Positions 28,446-37,460 of a stretch of DNA of 40,388 nt are shown one piece after another. Location: positions 1-40,388 of IMG/VR virus record IMGVR_UViG_3300040806_002249. The stretch is one strand, 5' to 3'. Source of the stretch: a virus. A model generated the notes under the pieces. The model was not told the origin of the DNA, did not search any database, and was given only the letters and a program-made list of their open reading frames with translations. The stretch's first letter is position 1. Each line of letters starts with the position of its first letter. Both the position numbers and the translations under genes were made by a program.

Positions 28446-29876
28446 TTATTGCTCTTCATCTGAGTGTAAATCATTTAATAATTGTCTCAATTTGGCCCCT
28501 TCAACTGTGGCTTTAACTTTACCTATATCGTTTCCTTTTGTAGGATCGATAGTAATATTTTTGTTACTATCATTAATAATTTTACTTTTTTGTTTTAAAG
28601 AATCGTACATTGCTGTTGCTGGTTTTTTAAATTGTGAATGATCGCCTTCCTCTTCGAGTAAATCTTTTATTCTAAGAGTATCTAAATCAAATTCTAAATC
28701 CACTTTTTGTCCCACACCGCTTGAACTTCTTGTTTTCATAAACTGTATTTGATAACGTCCACGCTCTTTCATTGCACGACTTGTAAAGATACCAATCACG
28801 TTATCTGCTGTTTGAATCTTACTCAACCCGCCCGAAATATGTGAATGGTCAAACTCGATTTCTTCAACTGATGCTCTATTCAATTGTGATGCCGTTACCA
28901 TGATCATCTGAGATTCAGTTGCGAAATTTCTAAGTTCTTCCGATACATATTTGTCTTTTATAAAAAGATCTGCAGGACTGATACGTTTACTTTTAGGCAT
29001 CATCAGATCCAAATAATCAATCAATATACAATCAAATTTCTTTTTATTTTTCAATTCAAGTTCTTTGAGATACGCTTTAATGTCATTTACGTTACTGCCA
29101 CTTGGTAGATATTTTATCTGTAAAGCACCGGATTTTTTCTCAATCATTTTTACTTTCATTTCCACGTTGTCAATTTCTGGAAATATTCTTCTTGTTGCTA
29201 TGCCAGACATCATGGCATCGAGTCTCATTGCCACCAACGATTCACTTAATTCAAATGAAAGATAGCAAGTATTCAACCCGGCAGTTGCCCAATTCACAGC
29301 AAGATTCTGTAGGAAAATAGATTTACCTGCACCCGATCCTCCAGCAAAAATGTTTAATTCTCCTTTATTAAATCCGCCAAACAATTTTTTATCTACGTTT
29401 ATCCATCCTGTGCTAACCTGTCCGTTGGCACTCTTAAGATTCTCTAATCTTCCTTTAGGGTTTTCAAAATAGTTTGTTCCTAGATCTTTAGTAAGACTTA
29501 TACTAACAGCCGCTTTGATCTTGTCTTCTACTGGATTATAATCTCCCTTTTCGAGCAAATCTGCAGACTCCAATATTGCTCTCTCCATTGATTTGTGCCT
29601 AGAAAATGTTTCAAATTCATCTAGTAGCCAATTAAAATGTGCCGGATCTAGATCCTTTGCAGTTTTTAATTTTGTATCATGTACAGCATTAATTTGTTCA
29701 ACGTCGGGCATGACTTTATATTCATCGACATAATCCTTAACAAATTTTGCAATTGGTTGTAGTTTCCTGTCAAAATTTGCAGGTTCAAAAATATTTTGTG
29801 CCCTAGCAAATGATTCAGCATCTGCCATTAGCATTTCTAAATAAAGTTTTTGTACGTCAAATGTATATTCAGCCAT
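28446..29876 (-). CDS. 41: DnaB-like replicative helicase, T4 gp41 type
   Basis: The 476-residue protein has Walker A GGSGAGKS (179-186), the RecA-like strand CYLSFELSE, Walker B CILIDYLDLM (about 283-292), the TASQLNR motif and SHISGG, all in the order of DnaB-family helicases. The N-terminal 150 residues are the helical domain that contacts the primase. It unwinds DNA 5'-3' at the phage fork with the gp61-type primase, whose gene lies directly upstream and overlaps by 8 nt. The start follows MAEYTFDVQK. No promoter box of its own is seen, which fits co-transcription with the primase. Confidence 0.93.
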   Translation of the reverse strand: MAEYTFDVQKLYLEMLMADAESFARAQNIFEPANFDRKLQPIAKFVKDYVDEYKVMPDVEQINAVHDTKLKTAKDLDPAHFNWLLDEFETFSRHKSMERAILESADLLEKGDYNPVEDKIKAAVSISLTKDLGTNYFENPKGRLENLKSANGQVSTGWINVDKKLFGGFNKGELNIFAGGSGAGKSIFLQNLAVNWATAGLNTCYLSFELSESLVAMRLDAMMSGIATRRIFPEIDNVEMKVKMIEKKSGALQIKYLPSGSNVNDIKAYLKELELKNKKKFDCILIDYLDLMMPKSKRISPADLFIKDKYVSEELRNFATESQMIMVTASQLNRASVEEIEFDHSHISGGLSKIQTADNVIGIFTSRAMKERGRYQIQFMKTRSSSGVGQKVDLEFDLDTLRIKDLLEEEGDHSQFKKPATAMYDSLKQKSKIINDSNKNITIDPTKGNDIGKVKATVEGAKLRQLLNDLHSDEEQ

Positions 29877-30885
29877 TTATTTTTCTTTTTAAATCGATCT
29901 TAAGTTTATTAGTTTCTGTTCCTTTTAGTATCGACTGTATTGTATATAATCTTCCATATTGTAACACAGATTCGGCCACATCATCAACTCCTTTTTGCCA
30001 TTCTGGAAAAGATACAGACCACCCAAACTCTATTGCTTGGTCTATTAGTTTTTCTCCGGCTTTGTCTTGATCCGGCACTACAATTACCTGTCTATTCAAA
30101 CTGTTTATAATATCTTTCTGCGTATCATTGACCTCTGAACCTAAAATGCTCACACCCGAAACAGTGATAGCATCAAAAGGACCTTCGGTTACAATCACAA
30201 ACTTTCTTTTCCAATCCTGGACACCTATGTTAAACACATAACCCGGTTGTGTTTCTGTCCAATATTTAACTTCCTTGTTTCTTGTATCAAAAATTCTTCC
30301 TGTGTGTCCTACTATATTATTTTTCCAATAAAAAGGCACAATTACTCTTCTATGGAAATCTCCTGTTTGATCCGGACTATAATAAAATTTATACCAATCG
30401 GGAGAAATACCTCTTTTTTTTAAGTAGTTCAATAATTGATCAATTTTTTTATATTGAACTTCTGTTAGATCTTTTGCAATATATTTTTCCAACCAATAAT
30501 CTAGTGTGTGTGAATTTTTTGGCAACGTCTTGATAGCAAAATTTATATTTTTTTTTGTTTCAAATGTATTGCCGGATTCTTCATAACGCATGGCCTCTAT
30601 TGATAATTTTCTTATAGTTTCTTCACTAATTCCTAACCAGCTCATGAGTTGTCTTGTTTTCGCATTGAGTTTTCTTCCAACAACATACGAAGTTTTATAA
30701 CCACAATTAAAACAATGATAACTTAAAGTACCGTCGGCAGAAGTCATGATGCCTCCACGTTTTCTTTTATCAGCACCTGTGCCGTTGTGTACACAACACG
30801 GGGCATTAAAAGATAACCAACCAGAGGGTGTTTTTTTCTTTCCGCTAGGAAGCGAATTCAGAATAGTAGACTGAATTAAATTCAT
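29869..30885 (-). CDS. 61: DNA primase, T4 gp61 type
   Basis: The 338-residue protein has an N-terminal zinc-binding region with PCCVHNG (Cys30, Cys31, His33) and YHCFNCGYK (Cys58, Cys61), and a Toprim core with IVTEGPFDAI (catalytic Glu234) and VVPDQDKAG (Asp271, Asp273). It makes RNA primers for lagging-strand synthesis as partner of the gp41-type helicase, whose gene overlaps its 3' end. The length agrees with T4 gp61 (about 340). The gene follows a virion-like gene by 10 nt and has no late box, in line with early or middle expression. Confidence 0.93.
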   Translation of the reverse strand: MNLIQSTILNSLPSGKKKTPSGWLSFNAPCCVHNGTGADKRKRGGIMTSADGTLSYHCFNCGYKTSYVVGRKLNAKTRQLMSWLGISEETIRKLSIEAMRYEESGNTFETKKNINFAIKTLPKNSHTLDYWLEKYIAKDLTEVQYKKIDQLLNYLKKRGISPDWYKFYYSPDQTGDFHRRVIVPFYWKNNIVGHTGRIFDTRNKEVKYWTETQPGYVFNIGVQDWKRKFVIVTEGPFDAITVSGVSILGSEVNDTQKDIINSLNRQVIVVPDQDKAGEKLIDQAIEFGWSVSFPEWQKGVDDVAESVLQYGRLYTIQSILKGTETNKLKIDLKRKING

Positions 30886-30895
30886 ATTCTACATT

Positions 30896-31711
30896 TTACT
30901 GTCTATATAAGATTTTGTCAATCACACCGTTGTTACCGCCGGTGTTTTGCCAACTGAATCTGATGTTTTCCCAAACTCCAATGAAATTAAAGTATTTGAC
31001 TCCGGTTGAATTGGTAAATGTAATTGGGTTGGTTTGATCAGTTGCTGTGATGTCTGCGAAGTCCGAGTCTTGTACTGCTGTTGTGACCAATGTGCCTTGT
31101 ATCTTAAATGTTCCAGTAAACCCGTTGGTATAAACAGCGATCGTGTGCAAAGAGTTATTACCATTTTGACTAGACTTACCGTCGATGTAAGCAGATGTTT
31201 TTGAATATGGTCCTGTTGTTACAGGCCATGTGATTGTTTCATTGCTAGGCACAAATTTTGGAAATGCACCGTCTAGTATCTCAAGTGTCCCTTCAGAATT
31301 ATATGAGGTATTAGCATAGGTCACAGTATAAGTCACAGTAGAATCATCTCCTATTGCAATTTCTCTAACACTGTAATTGTAAAATCCCGGCTCTAGATCT
31401 AATAAATCTCCGTCGGTTAATGTTACTGTTGCTTTTCCTCTCGTGCTAACAGTTGACCCATCGTCCACAAGTGTTAATGTTTTTTTGATCACCGATCTGT
31501 CGTTTTTTGTGTCGATCAGATCAAATTCAAATTCTTTGGTCGTAATGCTTTGTACTGCTTGATCTTCGTTTTTGAATACAAATGTTATTGGATTTGATAC
31601 ACCTTTATACACTTTTAGACGTCTATCGTACACTTTTGAGTTCCTTCCATTATAACCATTAATGTAGGCTATTACCACATTGTTTATTAAATACCTTGTA
31701 ACTGTTTGCAT
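30896..31711 (-). CDS. Beta-rich probable virion protein, 271 aa
   Basis: The protein is dominated by T, N, S, V and G in strand-like repeats: ATVTLTDGDLLDLEPGFYNY, VTYTVTYANTSYNSEGTLEI, IAVYTNGFTGTFKIQGTLVT and a final VIDKILYRQ. It has few charged clusters, no signal peptide and no cysteine. This is the look of tail-fibre, baseplate or neck decoration proteins. The exact role is not recognised. A TTAAATA late box lies 6 nt before the start, which supports a structural role, although the following genes are replication genes. It could also be a receptor-binding or carbohydrate-binding protein. Confidence 0.6.
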   Translation of the reverse strand: MQTVTRYLINNVVIAYINGYNGRNSKVYDRRLKVYKGVSNPITFVFKNEDQAVQSITTKEFEFDLIDTKNDRSVIKKTLTLVDDGSTVSTRGKATVTLTDGDLLDLEPGFYNYSVREIAIGDDSTVTYTVTYANTSYNSEGTLEILDGAFPKFVPSNETITWPVTTGPYSKTSAYIDGKSSQNGNNSLHTIAVYTNGFTGTFKIQGTLVTTAVQDSDFADITATDQTNPITFTNSTGVKYFNFIGVWENIRFSWQNTGGNNGVIDKILYRQ

Positions 31712-31717
31712 AACACA

Positions 31718-31724
31718 TATTTAA
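31718..31724 (-). promoter_or_regulatory. Late-type promoter TTAAATA (minus)
   Basis: TTAAATA lies 6 nt before the ATG at 31711. A second AATAAATA is at 31729-31736 on the same strand. Confidence 0.6.
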
Positions 31725-31742
31725 CAGTATTTATTGAAACAT

Positions 31743-32117
31743 ATGAATGAAATTTTTGAAACATTAAGAAAGAAATTTCCATTTTTATCTCTTATACGAA
31801 AGGGAGATATGGAGTTTGTGGGGATCGTGCAAAACCAAGATAATCAAGTGACAAGTTTTTATGATTATGGTAGAATCATGTCTCCAGAAGATAAAATGGA
31901 TTTTTTGAAATATGGTGAAATATGGTGGTGGGAATCAAATAGAAAAATACCTATTAACATATTTTTAAAAAAAGATTTCCAATACTTTAGATCTACACTG
32001 GTAACACTTACCACTAAAGATATCGAAGTTGTACACGGTCCTGTGCTTAGGCTCGATGAGATATCTAAAAAACGAATTAAAAGAAGAACAATTCAATTAA
32101 TGAGAAGACCTAGTTAG
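31743..32117 (+). CDS. Conserved-looking small protein, 124 aa
   Basis: The ATG at 31743 is preferred to an in-frame TTG at 31734. The product has a notable aromatic core GEIWWWESNRKIPINIFLKK and a basic C-terminus (KKRIKRRTIQLMRRPS). I recall small proteins with this WWWESNR-like segment from marine T4-like phages, but no function is known to me. It is the only plus-strand gene inside the minus-strand replication block, so it may be expressed on its own. There is no Shine-Dalgarno and no clear promoter. About 100 nt of AT-rich non-coding DNA follow. Confidence 0.6.
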   Translation: MNEIFETLRKKFPFLSLIRKGDMEFVGIVQNQDNQVTSFYDYGRIMSPEDKMDFLKYGEIWWWESNRKIPINIFLKKDFQYFRSTLVTLTTKDIEVVHGPVLRLDEISKKRIKRRTIQLMRRPS

Positions 32118-32218
32118 GTTTTTTCTCAATGTATTTCAAGTAATATATAGTCAGTGGATTATTTGGCTGATACGAACTATACTCTATTGATGTTTGTTGA
32201 TTTCTTTTTTTTGATTTT

Positions 32219-32818
32219 TTAAGTTTTTTCTTTTTCTGATGGTGCATCAAAAATGTATTTATCATTTGAAATTAAATTCATCTGCACAACTATCAACTGA
32301 GCATAAGCAATCGCATGAGATTTTTTAAAAAAATAACTACCGTCTGTTGGACGTGTCCAGACCTCGGTTAATATCGTGTTCCAGTCTTTATACATCAATC
32401 CTCTTTTTGCTGGTCTTATAATTGCCAATACAGCCGCAAGTTGTTCAATATTTTTAGGCTCAAGTTTTGAGACAATGTCAAAATGTCCGTTCAAATGGAA
32501 CAATTGATTTACAACATTTATATCTAATAACATATTCCAGTCGGGCTCTGTCAACATTAATTCAATTAAGTGTTCTTCGGATTTAACTTTTTCGTAAACA
32601 CTAACATTTAAACAATCAATCTTAAAATATTTTCTATCTTCTGCTCTTTTATAATCTAAACTACAAAAACCTCTCAATGGGTCAACCGGAGCATCGTGAA
32701 AATATATTCCTGTTTTATGTTTCTCGGCATTTTCTTTTTTTATTATAGAAGCCGGAATGTGTTTGAATAACTTCAACGCATTTTCTCTATCAAAAAAATC
32801 TATATCTACATCAGGCAT
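32219..32818 (-). CDS. Miniature DnaE-like polymerase III alpha relic, 199 aa
   Basis: The protein starts with PDVDIDFFDRENALKLF, which aligns with the DnaE palm motif PDFDVDF that holds two catalytic Asp residues (here Asp5 and Asp7). YFKIDCLNVSVYEKV aligns with the third-Asp motif (KFDFLGL; here Asp68). KLEPKNIEQLAAVLAIIRPA aligns with the fingers segment (LxP-x-F-x-DL-x-A-x-x-ALYRPG), and KSHAIAYAQLIVVQMNLI with the SHSAAYALVSYQTA segment. Thus four landmarks of bacterial DnaE occur in order in 199 residues instead of about 1100, without PHP, thumb or beta-binding domains. It is probably not a replicative polymerase; it may be an accessory or regulatory derivative. It overlaps the next gene by one base (TAATG). 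Confidence 0.65.
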   Translation of the reverse strand: MPDVDIDFFDRENALKLFKHIPASIIKKENAEKHKTGIYFHDAPVDPLRGFCSLDYKRAEDRKYFKIDCLNVSVYEKVKSEEHLIELMLTEPDWNMLLDINVVNQLFHLNGHFDIVSKLEPKNIEQLAAVLAIIRPAKRGLMYKDWNTILTEVWTRPTDGSYFFKKSHAIAYAQLIVVQMNLISNDKYIFDAPSEKEKT

Positions 32819-33042
32819 TAGTTCATCCTTTTCCTGTCGGTATTATCGAACGTGTCAACTTTTGCCATTGGGTCAAAAAGTTTTAATATTTCAAAAACTT
32901 TCTTGGTTCCTTCTGTACGAGGGTCTTCACTGCTCAATCCAGAGACAACTATCTTTTTAAGTTTCCCGTCACTACCTATGACCAAAACACTGTCTCCCGG
33001 TCCAATTTCTAATCCTTGTTTTATATTTTTGCTCTTACTCAA
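32818..33042 (-). CDS. Small beta-barrel-like protein, 74 aa
   Basis: The first 40 residues (GLEIGPGDSVLVIGSDGKLK then KIVVSGLSS) look like a small SH3- or KOW-type barrel, and the rest is a charged helix (GTKKVFEILKLFDPMAKVDT). It overlaps the upstream zinc-finger gene by 8 bases and the DnaE-like gene by one, in the middle of the replication operon. It could be a nucleic-acid-binding accessory factor. No family is named. Confidence 0.55.
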   Translation of the reverse strand: MSKSKNIKQGLEIGPGDSVLVIGSDGKLKKIVVSGLSSEDPRTEGTKKVFEILKLFDPMAKVDTFDNTDRKRMN

Positions 33043-33721
33043 TTCTTGCCTCCTTGGCTGTTTCGTTTACAAAAATTGCATCGGCCGGATTTGATCTAAA
33101 TTTGTTAGACCAAAATTCGGGATTTATAAATCGTTGCACCATTTGTAATTGTTCATCCGAAAAAGATTTCAACATTTTTTTACCCGCAGGACATCCGAGG
33201 ATCAACCATGGAGATATACTGCCTTTTTGTATATGTGAAACTGCTCTATTGGTAGTAACTAAACGAAAATAATCTGCCCATTGTACTTTTTGTTCGTCGG
33301 CCCATTCCATCATTGTTTTAATAGATCTTTGTAGAGCAGATTCTAAAGGTTCTGTTTTTAAAGTTTCAATTAAGTAAGATTCATATAATTCATCTCTTGC
33401 CCAATGATCTAATTTAACTTTTGATCTCACAATAAAATCAATATATTTTTCTGGATATAATGGATTGATATACATAAGATATCTACCAAATTTTACAAAT
33501 GCATTATAGTATGATGATTCGCAAAATTGTTTGTATGTCTTTGGCTTTCCTGTGTTTTGATGAACCTCATAAAATTTTTGAAAAACCATGAATCCATTTT
33601 TAACCCATTTTTCGTCCTTTTGCAAATGTCTTCTTTTGGGTTCGCATACATGAACTTGTAATGTTCTTTCTTTTTGAAAAGTTTTATTACAGTATGTACA
33701 AGTATTAAGATTGTTTTCCAT
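33035..33721 (-). CDS. Zinc-finger protein of the replication operon, 228 aa
   Basis: The N-terminus has a C2HC finger, CTYCNKTFQKERTLQVHVC (Cys8, Cys11, His24, Cys26), close to classical C2H2 fingers. The remaining 190 residues are mostly helical and aromatic (KTYKQFCESSYYNAFVKFGR, then VQWADYFRLVTTNRAVSHIQ). The combination of a DNA-type finger with a large helical domain within a uvsW/clamp-loader operon suggests a recombination or DNA-loading role, but no family is known to me. It overlaps the clamp-loader gene by 17 bases. Confidence 0.6.
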   Translation of the reverse strand: MENNLNTCTYCNKTFQKERTLQVHVCEPKRRHLQKDEKWVKNGFMVFQKFYEVHQNTGKPKTYKQFCESSYYNAFVKFGRYLMYINPLYPEKYIDFIVRSKVKLDHWARDELYESYLIETLKTEPLESALQRSIKTMMEWADEQKVQWADYFRLVTTNRAVSHIQKGSISPWLILGCPAGKKMLKSFSDEQLQMVQRFINPEFWSNKFRSNPADAIFVNETAKEARIE

Positions 33722-34157
33722 ATAATTCTAATATTTCTTCGAGCTCGGCATCGGTTAATATCTTGTCAAGGGTTTCAATGTCGTCTTCCTTCATATGAGG
33801 ATATATTTCCAACAGTTGTTGCATACTTTTATTAACTGTCTTCTTCATTGGTTTGACCCATGGATGGAACTGTTGTTTTAATCCACCACACATGGCAGTC
33901 AATATCCAGCAGAGTTTTTTGTGTTTGCTGGACAATGTAAAAAGATGTTTGTTAACACATTCGTTAATCATCTCAACATAGTGTTCTTGATAAAATTTAT
34001 CGCCGGATACAGAACTAGCATATCTCATGATCATATATGGAGAATATAAACTTTTTTCTTTATCATCGATACGATCGTAATAATCCTTATTACGAAAATC
34101 AACGGCTTTCATGCCATTCCTGAGCTCAAAAAATTTTCTATTTTTTTCTTTTACCAT
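33705..34157 (-). CDS. Probable clamp-loader small subunit, T4 gp62-like
   Basis: The 150-residue helical protein has a segment SPYMIMRYASSVSGDKFYQE followed by LCWILTAMCGGLKQQFHPWV and a C-terminal helical part KEDDIETLDKILTDAELEEI. The order (PYMI-R-S, then a basic KK-F-W segment, then a D-E-D-I-E-x-L end) matches what I know of gp62 in T4-like marine phages, which are shorter than the 187 residues of T4. With gp44 it would load the gp45 sliding clamp; neither gp44 nor gp45 is in the window. Assignment is by motif and context, not certain. Confidence 0.5.
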   Translation of the reverse strand: MVKEKNRKFFELRNGMKAVDFRNKDYYDRIDDKEKSLYSPYMIMRYASSVSGDKFYQEHYVEMINECVNKHLFTLSSKHKKLCWILTAMCGGLKQQFHPWVKPMKKTVNKSMQQLLEIYPHMKEDDIETLDKILTDAELEEILELYGKQS

Positions 34158-34654
34158 ACCGATCCATAATCCAGTTGTTCAGACTGTCTTGATATATCTT
34201 TAACAAAATAAGCACACTTGGGATCCTTACCGTTCTCTAACGGAACTGCTAATATCTGTCCTGATTTTAATTTTGGAAAATACCATTTTACTTCTTGATA
34301 GATGTCTTCTATATCAACTAGCATAAAGTCGGGTTTGGCACTAGTCATCGGATTAAACACAAATGCTTCAAAGCCTCTATCATTTAAACTAGTGATAGGC
34401 ATAACAAATAATTCGCCTTCCTCTGGATCACCGACAATCATTTTCCAATCTAACGGCATTTTGATCTTGTAGTTTCCAATAGACAAAACAGCCGCCGGAG
34501 CATTAAAAGATTCTAAAAAAATTAAAGGCACATAAAAATAATCTGGATCAGCAGGATTGCTATTATCTAAAACCGCAAATCTCAAATTATCGTCAACATA
34601 CTCTGGTATTTTTTCTAAGGTATATGTTCTATTTTCTAATGTAAGGATTTTCAT
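34151..34654 (-). CDS. Conserved-looking hypothetical protein, 167 aa
   Basis: The protein is soluble, with a beta-rich first half (YFYVPLIFLESFNAPAAVLS, then IGNYKIKMPLDWKMIVGDPE) and a tail ending SEQLDYGSVW. The segment around GELFVMPITSLNDRGFEAFV looks like a small barrel domain. It overlaps uvsW upstream by 26 bases and the clamp-loader-like gene by 7, so it is surely co-expressed with them. I recall a similar gene next to uvsW in marine T4-like phages, without known function. Confidence 0.6.
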   Translation of the reverse strand: MKILTLENRTYTLEKIPEYVDDNLRFAVLDNSNPADPDYFYVPLIFLESFNAPAAVLSIGNYKIKMPLDWKMIVGDPEEGELFVMPITSLNDRGFEAFVFNPMTSAKPDFMLVDIEDIYQEVKWYFPKLKSGQILAVPLENGKDPKCAYFVKDISRQSEQLDYGSVW

Positions 34655-36098
34655 AATTTATCTTTTCTATATTATAAGGGTAATTTGCCTCTTTGTAAAA
34701 CTTTTTTCTTTCAGTTAAATGTCTTTTTGCAAATTTACACGAACTGGTTATATCCCAAATCTGCACACTGTCCTTGTCTTCCGCTTTCCTGATTCCACGT
34801 CCTATGCTCTGTATGACCCTGACGAATGACTTGCCTGGCTCTATAAGAACAAGATTAAAAATCCTAGGAATATTAATACCAACAGCGGCAACTCCATATG
34901 TGGCGATAATAACTTTATTTGTTGCAGTAGATATTTCATCATATTGTTCCTTTCTGTCTGTGTTTTTGGTTGATCCCGACACGAACACTGCGCCGTCGAT
35001 CTGTTCTTCTAATATCTTTCCCGCGGAAATCCTATCCACAAGTATCAGTGTGTTTCCCGAGCTCGATATATCTTTGATAGTATTTGCCACCCATTCCATC
35101 CGGGTTTCGTCAGTGGTTAACCATTTCAATTCTTCTCCGTATGTCTTGAACTGTGGGTGATCCTGTGTCTGCAGAACGTTGACATGACAGTTCGCCAACA
35201 CACCTTTGTCTTGAAGTTCACTGGCCTGAATCCTGTTGGACACTTCGCCTATGCTACATTTCAACCCCATGAATTCATAATCTGCTTTGGGCACAGTACC
35301 TGTCAGACCCCAACGTATACCACAGTGTGCGAATGGTCCTGTCAGCAATCTTTTCAAAACGTCTGCTTTGGCCATGTGTACCTCGTCGATTATTACTGTG
35401 TTGATGCCTTGTATGGCTTCTAAGAAATCTGTTGTGTGTTCATCCTTGCTTTTCTTTTCTAACACGTTAAGTGACTGCCATGTTGCTATGGTGTTAAACC
35501 TACCCAACTCTTTCCTGTCGCCGTAGTACACACCCACATCTAAGTTACAAGCCAGGAAGTCCTCTTCCGTCTGTGTGACGAGACTCTTGTTTGGAACGAT
35601 GGTCAGTGTACGACCATATGGTTCTACTAATTGACACAAGGCCGCTGTGATTATAGTCTTCCCTGCACCTGTGGCTATCTCTTGTATGCTCTGTGGATGT
35701 TCTATGAACTTGTTTATTGTTTCCACTTGATAGTCCCTCAGCTCAATCGATTGTCCAGCACACGGATGATTTTCTGGCCATTTTATATGTGACAAATAAT
35801 CTTTGTCTATAAGTTTGAATTCAAAGTTGTGTCCGTCACGTTCGTCCTTTAAGTCTACATACACATTATGATCTTCGAGTATTGGTAATATTTGATCAAC
35901 CAAGTTTAGGTATGTTGTACCGCCTAGACCAAAGAAACTGATCTTGCCGTCCCACCTTCCTAGTTTGACCGCAGGCAAATGTCTAGCATATGGAATTTCA
36001 AATTTAAATTTATTATGTAATTTTTTACGAAATTCTAATGATAAGTTTTCAAACTTTACATTTACTTCGTCCTTAATCACTAGTTTACATGAGCTCAT
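34629..36098 (-). CDS. uvsW: UvsW-type recombination DNA-RNA helicase
   Basis: The 489-residue SF2 helicase has Walker A in ATGAGKTIIT (142-151), TIVPNKSLVTQ (Ia), the DEVH box (238-241), LTGTVPK (III), VFVSGSTKN (IV) and QSIGRGIRK (VI, 430-438). An N-terminal domain of about 110 residues (KLGRWDGKISFFGLGGTTYL) matches the UvsW substrate-binding domain. T4 UvsW unwinds branched DNA and R-loops and helps switch from origin- to recombination-dependent replication. It lies directly downstream of an unknown 446-residue gene and upstream of the clamp-loader and zinc-finger genes. Confidence 0.92.
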   Translation of the reverse strand: MSSCKLVIKDEVNVKFENLSLEFRKKLHNKFKFEIPYARHLPAVKLGRWDGKISFFGLGGTTYLNLVDQILPILEDHNVYVDLKDERDGHNFEFKLIDKDYLSHIKWPENHPCAGQSIELRDYQVETINKFIEHPQSIQEIATGAGKTIITAALCQLVEPYGRTLTIVPNKSLVTQTEEDFLACNLDVGVYYGDRKELGRFNTIATWQSLNVLEKKSKDEHTTDFLEAIQGINTVIIDEVHMAKADVLKRLLTGPFAHCGIRWGLTGTVPKADYEFMGLKCSIGEVSNRIQASELQDKGVLANCHVNVLQTQDHPQFKTYGEELKWLTTDETRMEWVANTIKDISSSGNTLILVDRISAGKILEEQIDGAVFVSGSTKNTDRKEQYDEISTATNKVIIATYGVAAVGINIPRIFNLVLIEPGKSFVRVIQSIGRGIRKAEDKDSVQIWDITSSCKFAKRHLTERKKFYKEANYPYNIEKINYENPYIRK

Positions 36099-36100
36099 AT

Positions 36101-37441
36101 CTATTTTATGTCAGTTTCAAAACTTGGTTTCGTACTAACATAATACAATCTTTTTGGAAGGTTATCAACCATTCTCTTGATAGATTCCGATGAAGTTGGC
36201 CAAAACACAGTATCTTGCAACGCAAAACTACATTTTACTTTTACTTTTGACTTAATCAATGTTCTTGGTATTCTGTTTCGTATAATTATGATTTTGGTAT
36301 TTTCATCTACATACCGTGATGCTTTAGATTCCAACACTATATTAAACCACCGGTCCTCCATTAATTCTCTGTCGGCCATCGGTGTTTTTTCACCATAAAC
36401 ATAATCGGCCGTCCCGGCAAAGAAAAAATTCTTATCATCACGACGGTTATCAATGCTCGGGGGATCTTCCAGTTTAACACCCCAGGCTATTTCGTTCTTG
36501 TCGTAGCCTATCTTGTCAAATGCTTCATACCATTCTTCAAATTCGGTTACTTGTTTAAAATTTTCAAGAAGTCCGCTCATGGGTGCTATTGCTGGAAACA
36601 TATCTAATTCTTCTAATGCTTTTAAAAAATCTACTTTTGAATATTTTGTTCTATCTATCCACAAATCTGTTTTCATCGATAAAGCAATTTTTTCTGATAA
36701 TTTGTTATCGGTTAAATCAATTTTAGGTATTAAGGAATCGATTTGTAAGTTTTTTATTACGTCAAATTGATGTAAAATATTTTTCTTTTGATATTCGTTC
36801 CACCAGTCTACTAAATTTTCATTACCGTTTACTATAGATAATTCTTTATTTTCAAATTTAATACAAGGAGTTTTATATAAAATTTTTTCTTTTTTTATTT
36901 CCTCGTAATCGTCTAGTAAAACAGTATTCAAAATTTTGAAGTCATATCTCACTGCTATCAATGTTACATAATAACAAGTAACTTCGGTGTAAGGTATGAT
37001 CCATTTTTTTGATTCTCCGTCATAACTCATTGGTAATAAACTTTCTGTTTTATAATTTTTTAAGCACCTTATCAGTCTAATAATCTTTTCATCGTACGGA
37101 AATTTTAATTCAATAATTTCTTTCTTTAATTCTTCATCGACATAAACATCAACTGATTTAACAAAGTCAATTATTCTAAAAGGATTTTCGTATATGGGAT
37201 TGTTTAATAAGTCAGAAAGGTCAATTTGGTATTTTTGAAAAAGTGTGTGATATCTTTTTAGTATTGCCAAAGCCAGTTTTGCCTGTTTCTCTGTCCAAGT
37301 ATAAGGCGAGTCGGCTAAACTTATCACCGTTTTTTTGTCTTTATGATGAGGTTGAAATCCTTCCCAAAAATACTCATTATACGCTAAAACACGTATAGCG
37401 GCTTCGATTGTTGATATAGAAATGTTAGTTGTTTTACGCAT
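36101..37441 (-). CDS. Large unknown protein upstream of uvsW, 446 aa
   Basis: No family is recognised. The first 110 residues (ISTIEAAIRVLAYNEYFWEG, YTWTEKQAKLALAILKRYHT) look helical and carry the W-T-E-K-Q-A-x-L-A segment that I associate with phage helicase-like proteins, yet no Walker A or DExx box is present. The middle is mixed, and the C-terminus (NTKIIIIRNRIPRTLIKSKV) is beta-rich. It may be a helicase-derived or DNA-binding partner of UvsW, whose gene starts 2 nt downstream. A good minus-strand sigma70 promoter lies 19 nt upstream, so it heads the uvsW operon. Confidence 0.6.
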   Translation of the reverse strand: MRKTTNISISTIEAAIRVLAYNEYFWEGFQPHHKDKKTVISLADSPYTWTEKQAKLALAILKRYHTLFQKYQIDLSDLLNNPIYENPFRIIDFVKSVDVYVDEELKKEIIELKFPYDEKIIRLIRCLKNYKTESLLPMSYDGESKKWIIPYTEVTCYYVTLIAVRYDFKILNTVLLDDYEEIKKEKILYKTPCIKFENKELSIVNGNENLVDWWNEYQKKNILHQFDVIKNLQIDSLIPKIDLTDNKLSEKIALSMKTDLWIDRTKYSKVDFLKALEELDMFPAIAPMSGLLENFKQVTEFEEWYEAFDKIGYDKNEIAWGVKLEDPPSIDNRRDDKNFFFAGTADYVYGEKTPMADRELMEDRWFNIVLESKASRYVDENTKIIIIRNRIPRTLIKSKVKVKCSFALQDTVFWPTSSESIKRMVDNLPKRLYYVSTKPSFETDIK

Positions 37442-37460
37442 GGTAATTTTTGATAATTAT

